Assembly: GCA_014281115.1 (NCBI GenBank) | Contig: JACONQ010000007.1 | Location: 1,364,001 to 1,428,000, forward strand | Direction of reading: 5' to 3' | DNA length: 64,000 nucleotides | DNA from: Laburnicola sp. R22_1 | Lineage: Eukaryota; Ascomycota; Dothideomycetes; Pleosporales; Didymosphaeriaceae | Shown: positions 1 to 12,627 of the stretch, piece by piece | Layout: each line of letters starts with the position of its first letter | Numbering within the stretch: position 1 is the stretch's first letter | The notes under the pieces: model-generated | What the model was told of the DNA's origin: nothing | Databases searched by the model: none | The model's input: only the letters and a program-made list of their open reading frames with translations | Translations under genes and position numbers: made by a program

Positions 1-147
1 AGTCTAAGGTAGTAAAAGATTAGGGTAGAGTGTATAAGGCTACTTAGTAAGGTAGAGTAGTAAAAGATTAGAGCAGACTAGATAAAGCCACTTAGTAAGG
101 TAGAGTAGTAAAAGATTAGAGCAGACTAGATAAAGCCACTTAGTAAG
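1..147. repeat. 48-bp tandem repeat, about three copies
   Basis: A unit containing CTTAGTAAGGTAGAGTAG recurs at positions 43, 91 and (diverging) 139, which gives a 48-bp period. The copies are nearly identical even though everything around them is RIP-mutated, so the local amplification is probably recent or was maintained by recombination. The array runs off the window start, so its full length is unknown. Confidence 0.85.
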
Positions 148-339
148 GTTGGCGCTAGGGCAACCTAGTATCTAGATTTTTTAAGTGTTAGAGTAGTTTA
201 TAAGGGGTGTCTATTATTAAAAAAGTAAAAATAAATAAAAATAAATACCTAAGAGGTTATAGGCGAATTAGTCTTTAAAGGTAACGTAATTGTTATTTAT
301 TATTATTTATTATTATTTAGAGATATTTAGAGTGGCCTC

Positions 340-672
340 TCTTAATAGATCTTAGCGCAGTGTAATAACTACTTAGCACTAAAGTAACTAATAAACTTCT
401 AGCCTAACCTAGTAAGTAATAGCCTAACCCACCTTAGCGTAGTATAATAACTATCTGGCACTAAAGTAACTAATAAACTTCTAGCCTAATATAATAAGTA
501 ATAGCCTAACCCACCTTAGCGTAGTATAATAACTACCTAAAATATAATAACTACCTAAAACTTCTAGCCTAACTTAGAAAGCTTAGCGTAGTGTAGTAAC
601 TGTCTAGCACTAAAGTAACTAATAAACTTCTAGCCTAACCTAGTAAGTAATAGTCTAATCCACCTTAGTGTA
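340..672. repeat. AT-rich tandem/dispersed repeat family R1
   Basis: Several partly overlapping units contain GCACTAAAGTAACTAATAAA, followed by a CTTCTAGCCTAACC block and a CCACCTTAGCGTAGTATAAT block. The same modules recur at about 1,915-2,070 and 17,745-17,850. The unit head TGTAATAACTACTTAGCAC resembles the first 25-30 bases of the LTR at 50,559, so these are probably RIP-mutated, tandemly fragmented LTR ends. That link is inference from short similarity. Confidence 0.7.
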
Positions 673-675
673 GTA

Positions 676-950
676 TTAAAGATCTTCGTCGTGTTAAGAT
701 TCTAACCAAGGTCGAATCCGCACCATACACAGAGAGGAGTAAAATAGAAGGCACTAAAACCTAGCACCTAGCACACAGTGGTAGTAATAAAATATACACA
801 AAATAATAATAATTTTATTATTAACGTTTTACACAGCGGTATTATTAATAGTAATTAATAGATAGTCTACTATCTGGCATAATTAAGTTACATATTATCT
901 CTTAACTAGTAAACTATTAGAGAGCCGTAGTAGACTACGAAGTCGCAACC
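676..950. repeat. Retroposon-like repeat S, copy 1
   Basis: This is the longest of three dispersed copies (others at 11,098 and 20,054). It begins at GATCTTCGTCG and ends at AGTCGCAACC. Shared internal blocks include CATACACAGAGAGGAGTAAAA and a final CGCAACC. No clear target duplication surrounds this copy; only a weak AGTGTAG match is seen. Copies 2 and 3 do have long perfect flanking direct repeats. A GGTCGAATCC block resembles a tRNA B box, but I cannot show a matching A box. Confidence 0.75.
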
Positions 951-2280
951 GCAGGAGCAGTGTAGGCAATAAGACGCTTAACTATAGTTTAGTTGTTGCA
1001 CTTACAACCTAGTAGTAGCGTAATTATGGTTCGCTATATATATAGCGTATAAAGTCTGCCTCTTATAATATTAGCAACGCCTAGTATACTAAATCTTTAT
1101 CTTTAACTTACATAATACTAAGTCTTTTAAATCTAAATATCTCTTTATTATATAAAGCAACGCGACACCTTTCTAGTATTCTAAGATTACGTTGTCTAAT
1201 ACCCGCAGTTAGACAACTGCCAGAGAATTTAAAACTGGCATAGACAACTAGCTGAGTAATATTAGCCATTTAGCCTACCTACTGCAAGATAAGGTTTAAG
1301 AGGCAGGGCTACTAGAGGACTAAATTAATTACAATTACACTATCCTAGAGGTTATGTCTAACAATCTGTTTAGGCCATATATAATTTTCACATAACTCTA
1401 AATTCTTAAGTGCTAGGCCATTCTTTTATATAAAGACCTAGGAAGAGATGCAGCAACCTTTGTAAGAAAATAATAGCACCTTGCTATTACATTGCTGGCA
1501 AGGCTAGAGGATAGGCTAAGATATAGTAGTGGGCGTCTATTAGAGAAGAAGTAAATGTTTCTTATATGTTGCCAGAGCGCGCGCGCGCAGCTATGGCGGG
1601 AGAAGCTCCTGGCGGCAGTCGAGATTGTGCGGGCGCACAAGGACGATAAGGAGTAAGGGCGGCGGCGGTAGTGAGAGCACGGAGGAGATGGGCGGCGGCA
1701 GCAAGGTCCTAAGGGGCAGTATACAGCTCGCTAGTTATAAGGGGAGATCTACTATAGAAGAGTAACAAAATAGTTAGGTTAGGTGCTATTATAATTGTTA
1801 TTATTATTATTACTGTAAAAAATATTGTTAAAGAAATTATTAATTACGTAACATAGTCGTCGGTCAAACAGCCGGCCCGGGATTACGTAACATCACAGAT
1901 TAATACCGGGGGAGAGCCTTAGTGTAGTATAATAACTGCCTAAAACTTTAAGCCTAATCTAGTAAGCTTAGCGTAATATAATAATTGCCTAGCACTAAAA
2001 TAACTAATAAACTTCTAGCCTAACCTAGTAAGTAATAGCGTAACCTATCTTAGCGTAGTATAATAACTACTATAAAACCTAGGTATATACTAAGGTTAGC
2101 GGGGTCAGGTAATCCCTAGTATATAATATCGCCTACAGGGGATTTTTACCCCGTAGCGATTCGTCCTATCTACTACTACTATCTAATATACTTAGTTACC
2201 TCTTATTATGCCCTATATTACTCTACTACCTATTCTCTATTATTTAAATTGCTTCCTATATAAAGGAGTAATCTAGAATA
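951..2280. other. RIP-mutated non-coding stretch with a GC-rich island
   Basis: AT-rich sequence with stops in all frames and no recognisable gene. An island at about 1,565-1,715 is strikingly GC-rich (GCGCGCGCGC, repeated GGCGGCGGC) and seems to have escaped the mutation seen on both sides. R1 modules recur at 1,915-2,070. A block at 2,165-2,235 (ACTACTACTATCTAATATAC) recurs at 17,685-17,745. Confidence 0.6.
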
Positions 2281-5200
2281 AGATAGGTCCTAAATTAGTG
2301 TCTACTTACACAGCTTCTAGCAAAGATCCTACTATAGGCCCTTTAATATAGCTACCCTATAGATTTGTTAAGAAAGAAGTTCTTATAAAAGACCCTAAAT
2401 AGTTTACGTAAAAATAGTTAGAAAGCTACTTATTATTACTAGTTGCTAATATATTAGACTAAGCGGCGCCTACTAGTACTAGTCTATTATAACTAGAGTC
2501 TAGCATTCTATAATAGCCTACTCCTATATTTGCTCTAGCAAATAGGTTTATATCTATTAAAGAAGTATAGAAATAGGTAAGAATAAAGTGTAAAGAGGAA
2601 GAACTAAGTTATATCTAGACTATTAAGATAGTATATAACTAGGAAGACTATTCTATACTTAAGAAGACTTTAAAATCTATTACTACTTATATAACGCTCT
2701 AAATGTTACTAGTCTTCTACCTACCTAGTGCAAAGTCACTATATAAGTATACTAGAATAAATAGATAGAACTTTAATTTTTAAAAGTAGGATTGTAAACG
2801 CGTTTTTAGGCAATTATTTACTTATTTCTATGTGTATAACGTTAAATTAACTACCTAGGGGTAGCACGACAAAGGCTTTTATCTTAAATAATATGACAAA
2901 AAAACCAGAGCCCCCTGCTTAGTAATTAAAAAGAGCGTGAAAAAGGTAATTAAAAAAAAAGCGCGTTCAAACTGCTAAGCGAGTTTGGCGGTCTTGGCGC
3001 GCACGCTTATTTCTATAATAAGCTTACTAAAGTAGAGTTTATAGTTGCCTATATTTTAAAGATAATATATACTACCTAGGTAATAGAAATATAGTCCTAT
3101 TATAGTTAAGATCTAACTTAGCAAAAAACTTAGGCTAAATTATAAGAAAAAATACTTAATACCCTAGGCATACTAGCAGAACTCTATTAATAGGCCTATA
3201 ACTCGCTTAAAGAATATAGGTAGAAACTAAATCAGTTACTAATAGAGTTATTAGACTATATCTGCAACTATTAGAATAAACTTAAAATATCTTTAGAAGA
3301 TAGTTACGTTATAGACTTTATAAGGTATTTTAATAGTAAGATAACTTTAAAGTTATATTTATTACCTATTAAACGCTAGAATATAGTAGCTTTTATTAAA
3401 GAGTCGGCAATAAATATCTATCGCAGCAACTAATACGCCAAATTAGTAAGGGATAATATATAGACTATATTAAAATTAAAATAGCTTAAATAAAAATAAT
3501 CTAACTTTAAAAGGGAAGAAAAACCCTAAAAAAAGCTAAGACCTCTAATTAGAAGTAAGGGGGGCTAAAGCGTTGCACTAAAGCGTAAGACAGCGCTAAA
3601 GAGCGCGTAATAATAATTACTTACTACTACTATAGTAAAGAGAGGCATCTCTATCTAGATTATCCTAATCTAGATAAGCTATTAGCTCCTAGGTCTAAGG
3701 AAGCTTAGAATGTAAAGGAGAAGCTAAAAGAGTTAGGAAAAGCTAAAGGGCAAAAGAGATCTTAGCTAACCTTACCACCTATCTTAAAATAATTATTAGC
3801 TACATTAATAAGGTTCTAGAGGTTAAAAATATTAGTTATTTATGTATTTAGGTCTATAAGCTACCTAGGAGTATAGTAACTCTAAAGGTTAAAACTAGTA
3901 ATTAAGATAATACCAAGGCCCTAGTTAACTCTAGCTTTACCTTAAATTTCCTTAATACTAAATTAGTATAAAAAATAGATACTAAAGTAGTCCTACTAAT
4001 AGAATTACTAGCAAAGATTGTAAATAGCTCTCTAGTAAAGGTTTATAGTACTACTATTCTTAAACTAGAGCTAATTAACTCTTATAGTTAGAAATGTACT
4101 TGGAATATTTCTTTTATTATTACTAATCTTTATAAATATAAGATCTTCCTATGGCTTTCCTAGCTTAACTAGGAGGACCTAAAGCTAAGCATTGCAATAT
4201 ATAGGGTGCTTTTTTAAAGCAATTCTAATAGTTATAGTATAAGCTCTAAGAAGATAGCTATTAAGAATATAGATAAATTTAATCGCACTATATATAAACT
4301 AATAATAGCAGTTTTTACCTATTTAATTAGTGATGCAAATTATATAGACCAAAGTAGTCCTAATAGGCATAAAGAGTTACTTATTCTGAATAAGTACTCT
4401 AAGTTTGCTAATATTGCCTTAAATAAGAATTATACAATAGTACTAGAGTATAGTCTAAGTAACTTATATATAAACCTTAAGCCTAATACTTAACTACTAT
4501 ATTATCCTTTATGTAACCTCTCTATATCTAAGCTTAAGGCTCTATAAAAGTACGTAAATAAATATTTAAAGTAAGGGTAGATTCGCCACTCTAAGTTGCC
4601 TACTAGGGCGCCTATCCTCTTTATAAAGACAAAGGATAACAGCTTATAGCTTTATATTAACTATTATAGGCTAAATAAGATTATAAGTAAGAATTATAGT
4701 ACTCTTCGACTAATCACTAAGTTCTTAAGCTATTTAGCTTAGGCTAGAATCTTTTTAAAGTTTAATCTATAGAAAGCGTATTATCACATTTATATAGTAG
4801 TAGGTAATAAGTAAAACACTATATTCTATACTAGATATAGACACTTTAAGTATATAGTTATACCTTTTAGTCTAATAAATATATTAGCATAGTTTTAGGC
4901 GCTAATTATATAAACACTAGCTAGATTAATTAATATAATCTATATTATATACTTAGATAATATCTTAGTCTTCTCTAATATAAAGAAAGAATATAAGAGT
5001 TATGTTTAGGAGGTTTTAAAACGCTTACGCAAGGCAAAGCTATTTATTAACCTTAAGAAGTATAAGTAGAAGACTAGGTCTACTAAGTATCTAGGGTTTA
5101 TTATTACTCCTAAAGCCTTAGCATAGACTCTAAAAGGATTAAGGCAATCTGATAATAGCCTATACCTAGATTAGTTATAGATATCTATGTGTTTATTAGA

Positions 5201-7510
5201 TTTATACACTATTATTGTTAGTTTATTACTAACTTTTTAAAGATTGCGCTTCCTTTAACCTATTTAACCTAGAAGGCGTCTAGTAGCGCTGGATTAGGCC
5301 ACACTATAAGGCGTAAAGAAAGTGTTAAAGTTAATATTAGCCTAAAAGGCTGCTCTACTTTTTAGTAATTGCGCGACGCCTTTTTACAAGTACCTATTCT
5401 TATACACTTTAAAAGTAGGAGATAAACTTATATTAAGACTAATATCTCTAAAAGGGTAGTTAGCACTATTTTAAGCTAGTTAAGCCCTAAGAGAGATAGA
5501 ACTAAGTAATAGCGGCCTATTAACTTCTTTTTAAAGAAGTTAGATAGTGCATAGTATAACTGTAATATATATAATAAGAAACTCCTTATAATTGTGCAAA
5601 GTGTTATACACTAGTAGAGATATTTTAATTCTTAATATTTTAAGATCCTTACTAACTACTATAATCTTAAGTAGTTTATAAAGACTAAGATATTGCAATA
5701 ATATTATATATAGTCTTATCTCACTTTCTTTAAGTTTAATTTTATAATAATATACTATACTAGAGTTATAAACCCTATAGACCCCCTCTTCTAGCAGCCT
5801 AATTATATATAGGAGGCTTTTAAGCCTAAATATAAGTATAATAAGGCTTTTATAAATTTTCTAAAGGAGATGCTCTCTAAATAGAAAGTAAATAGGATTA
5901 TAATTTCTATAGTATTAATAAGGGTATATAGTAATTGTAAGAGCAATACAAAGCTTAAGAAAGAAATTTAAGCTTTTTACTAGCATAATAGCAGTAACTT
6001 AGCATATAAGGCACTAGAGTAGCTACTAGAGCTAATTAAGAATAAGTTTAAAGACTTTAATACAGAGTCTAATAGTCTGCTACTAAGTAGTTCTAGTACT
6101 GCTAGTTCGCGCCCTTTTAATCCTATTAAGCTTAGAATGCTAAATAAAAGGCTAAGGCAATATTATTATATTATAATAGTCTTCTAGTAAGGCATTTTAG
6201 TATTGCGTAAACTCTTAAGCGCGTTAAACGCAAGTACGTGTGGCAGAGAATATTAACTAATATTACCTAGTATATATATAACTATAAGCGTTATTAACGC
6301 TCTAGATTAAAGCGCTATAAGCTATATAGGCTCCTATAACTCTTACCTATTCCTAATAGTCCCTAGCAATATGTAACTATAGACTTTATTACTAACCTAC
6401 TACTAAGTAAGTTCGCTAGCATTATATATAATACTATCTTAGTTATTATAGACTAATTTTAAAAAATAGCTTATTATATACCTACCTAGATAGATTAGAA
6501 TAGTATTAATTTTGCTAAGGCTTAGATCTATAAGGTAATTCGCCTTTATAGTCCTTTAGAATTAATAATATCTAATAGAGGTCTAATAATGCGTTTAACG
6601 TATTAGGACACCTTTAACTATTATCTTAACTTACAGCGAATTCTTACGTCTGCCTTCTACTCTTAGATAGATAGACAGATATAATATTAAAATTAGACAC
6701 TTAAATAATGCCTTTATATCTTTTACATTCTAAAGTAAGATAATTAGGCTTTATAGATCTCTATTATAGAGTTTGCCTATAATAATAGCTAATATGCGGT
6801 TACTACCTACACTCTATTGTAGGTTTACTATACTAGCAATCTAAGAAAGTTTAGTAGGCCTTAATAGACGCTAGGTAATAGCAAAAACCCTAAGAGTTAG
6901 GTAATTGCCTCTAGACTAATTTTAATTAAAATAGAGTGCTATAAGAAGATTAAAGTGTTAAATGCCTACTAGAAGGCGCTTACTAATAAGAAAAGGCTTC
7001 CTTTAAAGCTTAAGATTAGAGATAAGGTGTAGGTTTTAAATTATTATATAAAGTTTATAAGGCTAAGTATGAAGTTAGATTAGAAGTTTTTAGGCCCTAG
7101 TATAGTAAAAGAATATATTAAAAATTCTCCTACTACTTACTAAATAAAGCTCGCTTCTCTTAGTAAGGTACACTTAGTATTCTATCATTTCTTATTAGAA
7201 CTATATAAGACGTGCAGATCTCTCCCACACCTATAAGAGCCTATTTATAATACTTTGCGCTAGTTAGGTAATAATATCTATAAAGTAAACTGCCTTTTTA
7301 ATAGGTGGTAAAAAAGTAATAGATTACAGAAGTACCTAGTAAAGCAGTCTAGTTACTCTAAGGATAACAACAGCTAGAAACTAGCTGCGTTAATTAGTCT
7401 ACCTACTCTTATAGAGTACTAGAAATAGCTTAAGACAATGTTAAAGAGATTATAATAAATAATACTAGCACGAATAAGGTAAGGCTATAGACAACCTTTT
7501 AAAAAGAAGG
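2280..7510 (+). mobile_element. RIP-mutated Ty3/gypsy retrotransposon with chromodomain
   Basis: Plus-strand translation, broken by TAG/TAA codons, still shows Ty3/gypsy domains in order. A CCHC zinc-knuckle relic lies near 3,625-3,670 (YYYYSKERHLYLDYP, cysteines mutated to tyrosine). A retropepsin relic lies near 3,920-3,965 (ALVNSSFTLNFLNTKL, from a DSG-type site). Reverse transcriptase spans about 4,560-5,110, with a YxDD-box relic ILDNILVFS near 4,950. An RNase H region follows, then an HHCC finger near 6,180-6,320, an integrase core near 6,360-6,720 (YVTIDFITNL), and a chromodomain relic near 7,275-7,430 (LQKYLVKQSSYSKDNNS). A purine-rich tract near 7,490 is a candidate polypurine tract. 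LTR pairs could not be matched. Cys>Tyr, Asp>Asn and Gln>stop changes are what RIP produces. The element is dead. Confidence 0.85.
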
Positions 7511-9240
7511 GGATACCTAATTATAGTTGGGATTATTTATTTTTTAAAATTATAAGATATTTTTAGTGTTATCTTTTACCTTATTTACCTTTTACCCTAG
7601 AAAACCTAGTATGTATCTCTTATAGGGAGTTTAGGACTATATAGGCGGCCTTAGAGTAAAGTGTTTTAATAGATTAGTATAGAGTACTTTGCTAAGATAG
7701 CTAGAAGATAAAATTATTACTAAAAATTATTATAAGTCTTGCTAGGTATAAGAGAAGGATAATTAGAACCTTTTAATTTCTATTCTAGAAGACGTGATTA
7801 GCGCTAGTTACTGCTAGTGAAAGGCGAATATTATAGACTATTAAACTAAACTACCTATAAATACTAATTTCTATCTAATAACTACTATTAGAGATCTAGA
7901 TTGCCTAGTAGTGCTAGTTAGAAGCTAGTAGTCCCTATTAAACTATAACTACTACTATTTACTAAAAATTGTCACAAAAACTAGCAACTATATACTACTA
8001 GAAAAGGACAGCCCCTCTACTTTACACGTAGCTACTACTTAGAGTCTAGGCCTATAGTAGTCTTCTTTGCAGACTTATATTCCTTTTATAGATTCTAACT
8101 TATATAAGGGTAATACTCCTTATAGATCTAGTTGCCTTAGTTAAGGTATTTAAGTATAAGGGTAGTATAGGCTATTTTTATCTTCTCCTTCTTACCTTTA
8201 TAGAAATTAGGACTATAATATAAAAGGGTATTAAGTATAGCCTAGCACTTATTATCTCTATTAGGTCTAGCCTTCTAAGCTTAGCAACAGACTAGGATTA
8301 TAGAAGTAGGAACTAAAAAACTAATATTAGACGTATTATAAACCTTAGTCTCTATGCGCGCTATATAGTACTTATAAGTAGTCCTTTATACTAGTTAGTG
8401 CTAGTTAGAACCTATTAGTTACTATTAAGAATTAGAGAAGTAACCTATAACCTTAAAAGCCCTATTATTATTACTCTTATAGTACTTAGCTAAAAGATTA
8501 CTCTTTTAGGCAACCTTATTATTAGCGCGCAAATAAGAGTCTAACTTAAGTTAAGATTGCGAATAAGAAGTGTCTAGGTTAGTAGTGCTTAAATAAAAGT
8601 AATAATAAAAACTATAGCCGCTAAAATAGGTACTATTCCTTATCATAGCCGCTATATTCTAGTAATTCATAATAATTCTCTCCCATGCAACTATACAAAG
8701 CTGTATAGTATTCTACTAATTCTTATTAGTTATCTCTTCTTTAATTGCAGGGATAGGCTAGTTATATTCTTTAAAATTACGCTTTAACTAGTTATAGAAG
8801 TCTTTCTCTACTAAGTTTATCTATAATAGGATTAGTTAGGGCCTAATAGTGCTAGTTAGCGCTAGTAGGTACTAATTAGCACCTAACAGACAATAATAGT
8901 TAAGGAAGGAACTTACTAAGTAACAATTCTTACTACTAAACTAATAAGCTTTATAATAAGCCCTACTCTTGCCTTTAAAGCGCTATTTAAAGTTAAAGAT
9001 TATATAAATAGATAGAAAGCACTAATAGTCTACTATACTAAGAAATCTAGCAGTATAATAACTAATATATTCTAGGTAAAGGATGCCTACTAGATTAATT
9101 ATATTATAATTTATAGGCTAGTAAATGGGTTTAGAGTATCCAGCTTAGGTATAGGGTTAGGTTGGGGTCGCATAGACCCTAGGTATAGATTAGATTAGGG
9201 TCGCATTTAGGTTAGATTGTATAGACTTCTAGATGTAGGT
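7511..9240 (-). other. RIP-mutated coding relic, unknown (minus strand)
   Basis: From about 9,060 down to 8,050 one minus-strand frame stays readable over several hundred codons if TAG/TAA codons are ignored. A segment such as LVEKDFYNxLKRNFKEYN is followed by CIVAWERIIMNY. The stops are almost all of the RIP-derivable kind. I do not recognise the protein. Near 9,140-9,230 the plus strand has degenerate repeats of GGTCGCAT with TTAGGTT-like words. Confidence 0.35.
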
Positions 9241-12200
9241 TAGGTTAAAGTACCTATTAGGGTTGCTTAACTTATATTATATAAAATTAATAATAATAAG
9301 ATTAGTAACTTTAGTTACTCTTTAAAGGTGTATAAAAAAGCAATTTAAGTAAAAGTAAAATTAACGCTATTTTACTATTAATACGTATATTTATTATATC
9401 TTATTATTACTAACGCTGTAGTAGTGCTAAGGCCTTAACTACTTTTATAGTAGCTGCCCCTAGTAGAAAGAAGTTAGTAGCTTACTATCTACAACCTTAG
9501 AACCTTATATAGTTTTAATAGTCTCCTTATTAGCTAGTAGCTTATATAAATTGTCTTCCTTATTTAATAGTGCTATGTCCTCTAAATTATCCTTCTCTAT
9601 TAGAATCTAATAACTTTATAAATTACTTGTTAGCTATTATAAACTTAACTATTATAACCTTTTAAATTGTTTAAGTAGCGAGATTATATCTTTAATCCCT
9701 AATTATATCCTTACTAGTCTTAAAGATACGCTTAGTACCTATTTATAAAATCTACACTACTAGAATATTCTTTATTATCTATGCAAGTTAGGAGTAAAAT
9801 ATTTAATAAACTTTCTACTATACTAGTATATTAAACCTATTACCCTTTTTTACTATAAATGTACTTTGGTATATTTCTTTTTCTATTTAAGTTAGGCCTA
9901 AGTTGTAATTAATATCCAGCGTAGCTAAACTTTAGCTAAAGGTAGAGAGGCTACTAGACTATAAACTAAGTAGTAAAGGAGGCTTTTAAAACTATTTAGT
10001 ACCTTGTAACTATCTTAGGTTAGTATTTAAGACTAAAGTAGGGTCCTTAGCTATTAGGCTATTATAGTAATTAAGATACTTTAGGAACTATTAGTAGTAT
10101 ATATACTTATTCTAGGTCTTCTATATTTTATTCTATGTAACTATTAGTATATTACTATAATAAATAGCTATAATTATAATACCTTATACACTATAAGCTT
10201 TTATAAAGGATTTAATATTATTATATAGTTAAATAAGAAACTCTTCTCCTTATTTATTCGTAAGTAATACTTGCGCAACCTCTCTTATCCTATCTTAGCT
10301 ATAGCCTATATAGCTTCTAGCTATCTAATATTGTTTAACTCTTTAATAAGCTTATTATTTATCTTATCTATAAAATTAAAGAGTTAGTTATACATAAGCT
10401 AGATATATAAGACCTAGAGTTTTTAGTTTTTACTTAGAAAGTTTATAGCCTCCTTAAACTTTTAAAGTATAGAGGTAATTAATTTAAGATGCAACTATTT
10501 TAGGGCTAATAGTTAAAGTTTCTTAAGGTCTTTAAAGTCTGCCTCTATAGTGTCGCTATAAGTAAAAGTGTTTAATCTCCTAGTTATCTTTATTATAATC
10601 TCATTCTCTAGCTATATATTAATATTTGCCTAAAGCTTTAGTGCGCGCTTATATATATTATATATAGAGTTCTATCTTAATTAGATATCTTAGATTGTAC
10701 ATAATTACTTCTTTAGTAGTGTATTGCTTTATATTATAAGAAATTACTTAAATTACTATAGTAACTAGTTAAATATAATATAAATAGTATAGAGCTATAC
10801 ACTAGTTAGTCTATAATAACTTTCTATAATAATAGCTAATATACCTTATAAAGAAACTTTAGGATAGATATCTACGCCTAGATTTTATTTATATATTGCT
10901 GCTATAGCGTCTCTTTAGAGTTAAGATTAATAGGCGCTAATAACTTAAGGTAATAGATAATATCTTAAACTATAAGATTAATAATATAAGTAAGATATAG
11001 AATTATGTTTTCTTTTTAGTTCTAGGTAATATTCTTCTCTAATAGTTTGTACTAGACGCTCTAAACTAAAGTACTATTATTACTAGTATTATTATATTGA
11101 AGATCTTCGTTGTGTGGAGATTCTAACTAAGGTCGAGTTCGCACTATACACAGAGAGGAGTAAAACAGAAGGCACTAAAACCTAGTACCTAGCACATAGT
11201 GGTAGTAACAAAATATATACAAAATAACAATAATTTTATTATTAACTTTCTGCACAGCAGCATTAACGACGGCAGTTAATAGACAGTTAGGCATAACTAA
11301 GTTACATGCCATCTCTTAATCGGTGGACCGTTGGAGAGCCGTAGTAGACCGCGGAGTCGCAACCTAGTATTATTATATATAATTTCTAAGAGCTTCTACA
11401 TAGTTTCTGTGTCCTTAAGGACCTATAGTACCTCTAATGCTATTAATACTCTAGTGTGGCTGCCACGCATTAGTATAAAGTTAAGTAGCTTCTTTTTAAG
11501 CTGCTAAGCGTTATTAATATAGTAACTATTAATAGCTAGAAAGCTAAGGTAATTAGTTATAGACTTCGCGTTAAGTAAAATAGAGAGTTTAGTTACCCTA
11601 CTATTATTGCTAAAGATAGCTGCCTTAGTAGTATTAAATTTGTTTAGGAATATCTAGTAGAACCTATATTAGCTAGTTATTACAGCGTTAGGCCTAAGAA
11701 AATAGAGAAAGCGTTAAAAGGATAGTTACTCTACTATTTAGAAGGACTAGTTATTATTAATTACTATCTATATAAGTTTAGTTTTAAACGCTTATAGAGA
11801 GTATATAGGATATAAAATAGCTATCTGCTTTTTTTATACTAAGAAGTAAAAGTTCTTTTATAAATAGGCTTATTCTACTATATATATGCTTAGGATCTTA
11901 AATAGTTAATAAGGTGCTTAGTACAAATTAGCTAGGTACTAGTAGAGTTAACGCTTAGATGTTGTAGTATATAGCTGTAGTTAAGATAGAATATATATAG
12001 ATAACTAAAGGGGTACTTTACGCCCTTCTAGACTATAGTCTAGATAATACTTATATAAAGGTAAGAGTTTTAGTATAGGTTATAGGTTTATTTATTTTTA
12101 GCTTATTAAGTATTAAACTACTACGCGTTCTATATAGCAAATATCCTTCTTTCTATCTCTAACTCTTAAAAGTTTAAAGAGGGATGTTAGATAAGACAAA

Positions 12201-12620
12201 TTATCCTACTTTCTAACCTATTAGCCTATAGGGCTAGAATTCTATATCTAAAAAAAGTATCTAGTAGTAGGGCAACTAGTTTATTAATATAGGACTGTAT
12301 ATTAATTTCTAGGGTAGGTATAGCACTTAATATAGCACTTAAGAATATTAGTGTAATAAAAGATATAATAACTAGTTAAATAGTTATTTAAGAGAATAGT
12401 AGTTTAAAAAAGGATAGGATAAACTAAATTCTATAATATTAACTATAGTAGTATTTAACTAATATTAAGGTTAGCTAGAAATAGCGTGTAGCGTATAGTG
12501 TGCTAATAATAAGTCAGTTTTAGATAGCAATTAGCTTATTACTATACTACTATAGGTAGTATCTTTAGTAATTAGTATATAATTATTAGCTATAATAATT
12601 AGCTATAGTAAAATTATAAC
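9241..12620 (-). other. RIP-mutated repeat block with minus-strand coding relic
   Basis: AT-rich sequence interrupted by retroposon-like copy 2 (11,098-11,364). Minus-strand frames on both sides of that insertion read as degraded protein (for example KAAIFSNNSRVTKLSILLNA near 11,600), so the retroposon landed inside an older element. I could not assign a family; a retrotransposon is the likeliest source. There is no intact gene. Confidence 0.35.
11098..11364. repeat. Retroposon-like repeat S, copy 2, with 14-bp target duplication
   Basis: A 267-bp copy starting TGAAGATCTTCG and ending AGTCGCAACC. It is bounded by a perfect direct repeat TAGTATTATTATAT at 11,084-11,097 and 11,365-11,378. A 14-bp duplication is too long for LTR elements (4-6 bp) or Tc1/hAT transposons (2 or 8 bp); it fits target-primed insertion of a non-autonomous retroposon. 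It is less mutated than copy 1 and keeps a GC-rich block near 11,320-11,360. Confidence 0.8.
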
Positions 12621-12627
12621 TTTAGCT

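Noticed and set aside
340..672. Possible CRISPR-like array
   Set aside because: Eukaryotic AT-rich tandem repeat with variable unit length and no regular unique spacers or cas genes.
1413..1640. Minus-strand frame across the GC-rich island
   Set aside because: Short, no conserved motif, and it spans the junction between AT-rich and GC-rich sequence, so it is chance.
9140..9240. Possible interstitial telomere repeat (TTAGGTT-like words)
   Set aside because: No run of exact TTAGGG units; the words belong to a degenerate repeat containing GGTCGCAT.
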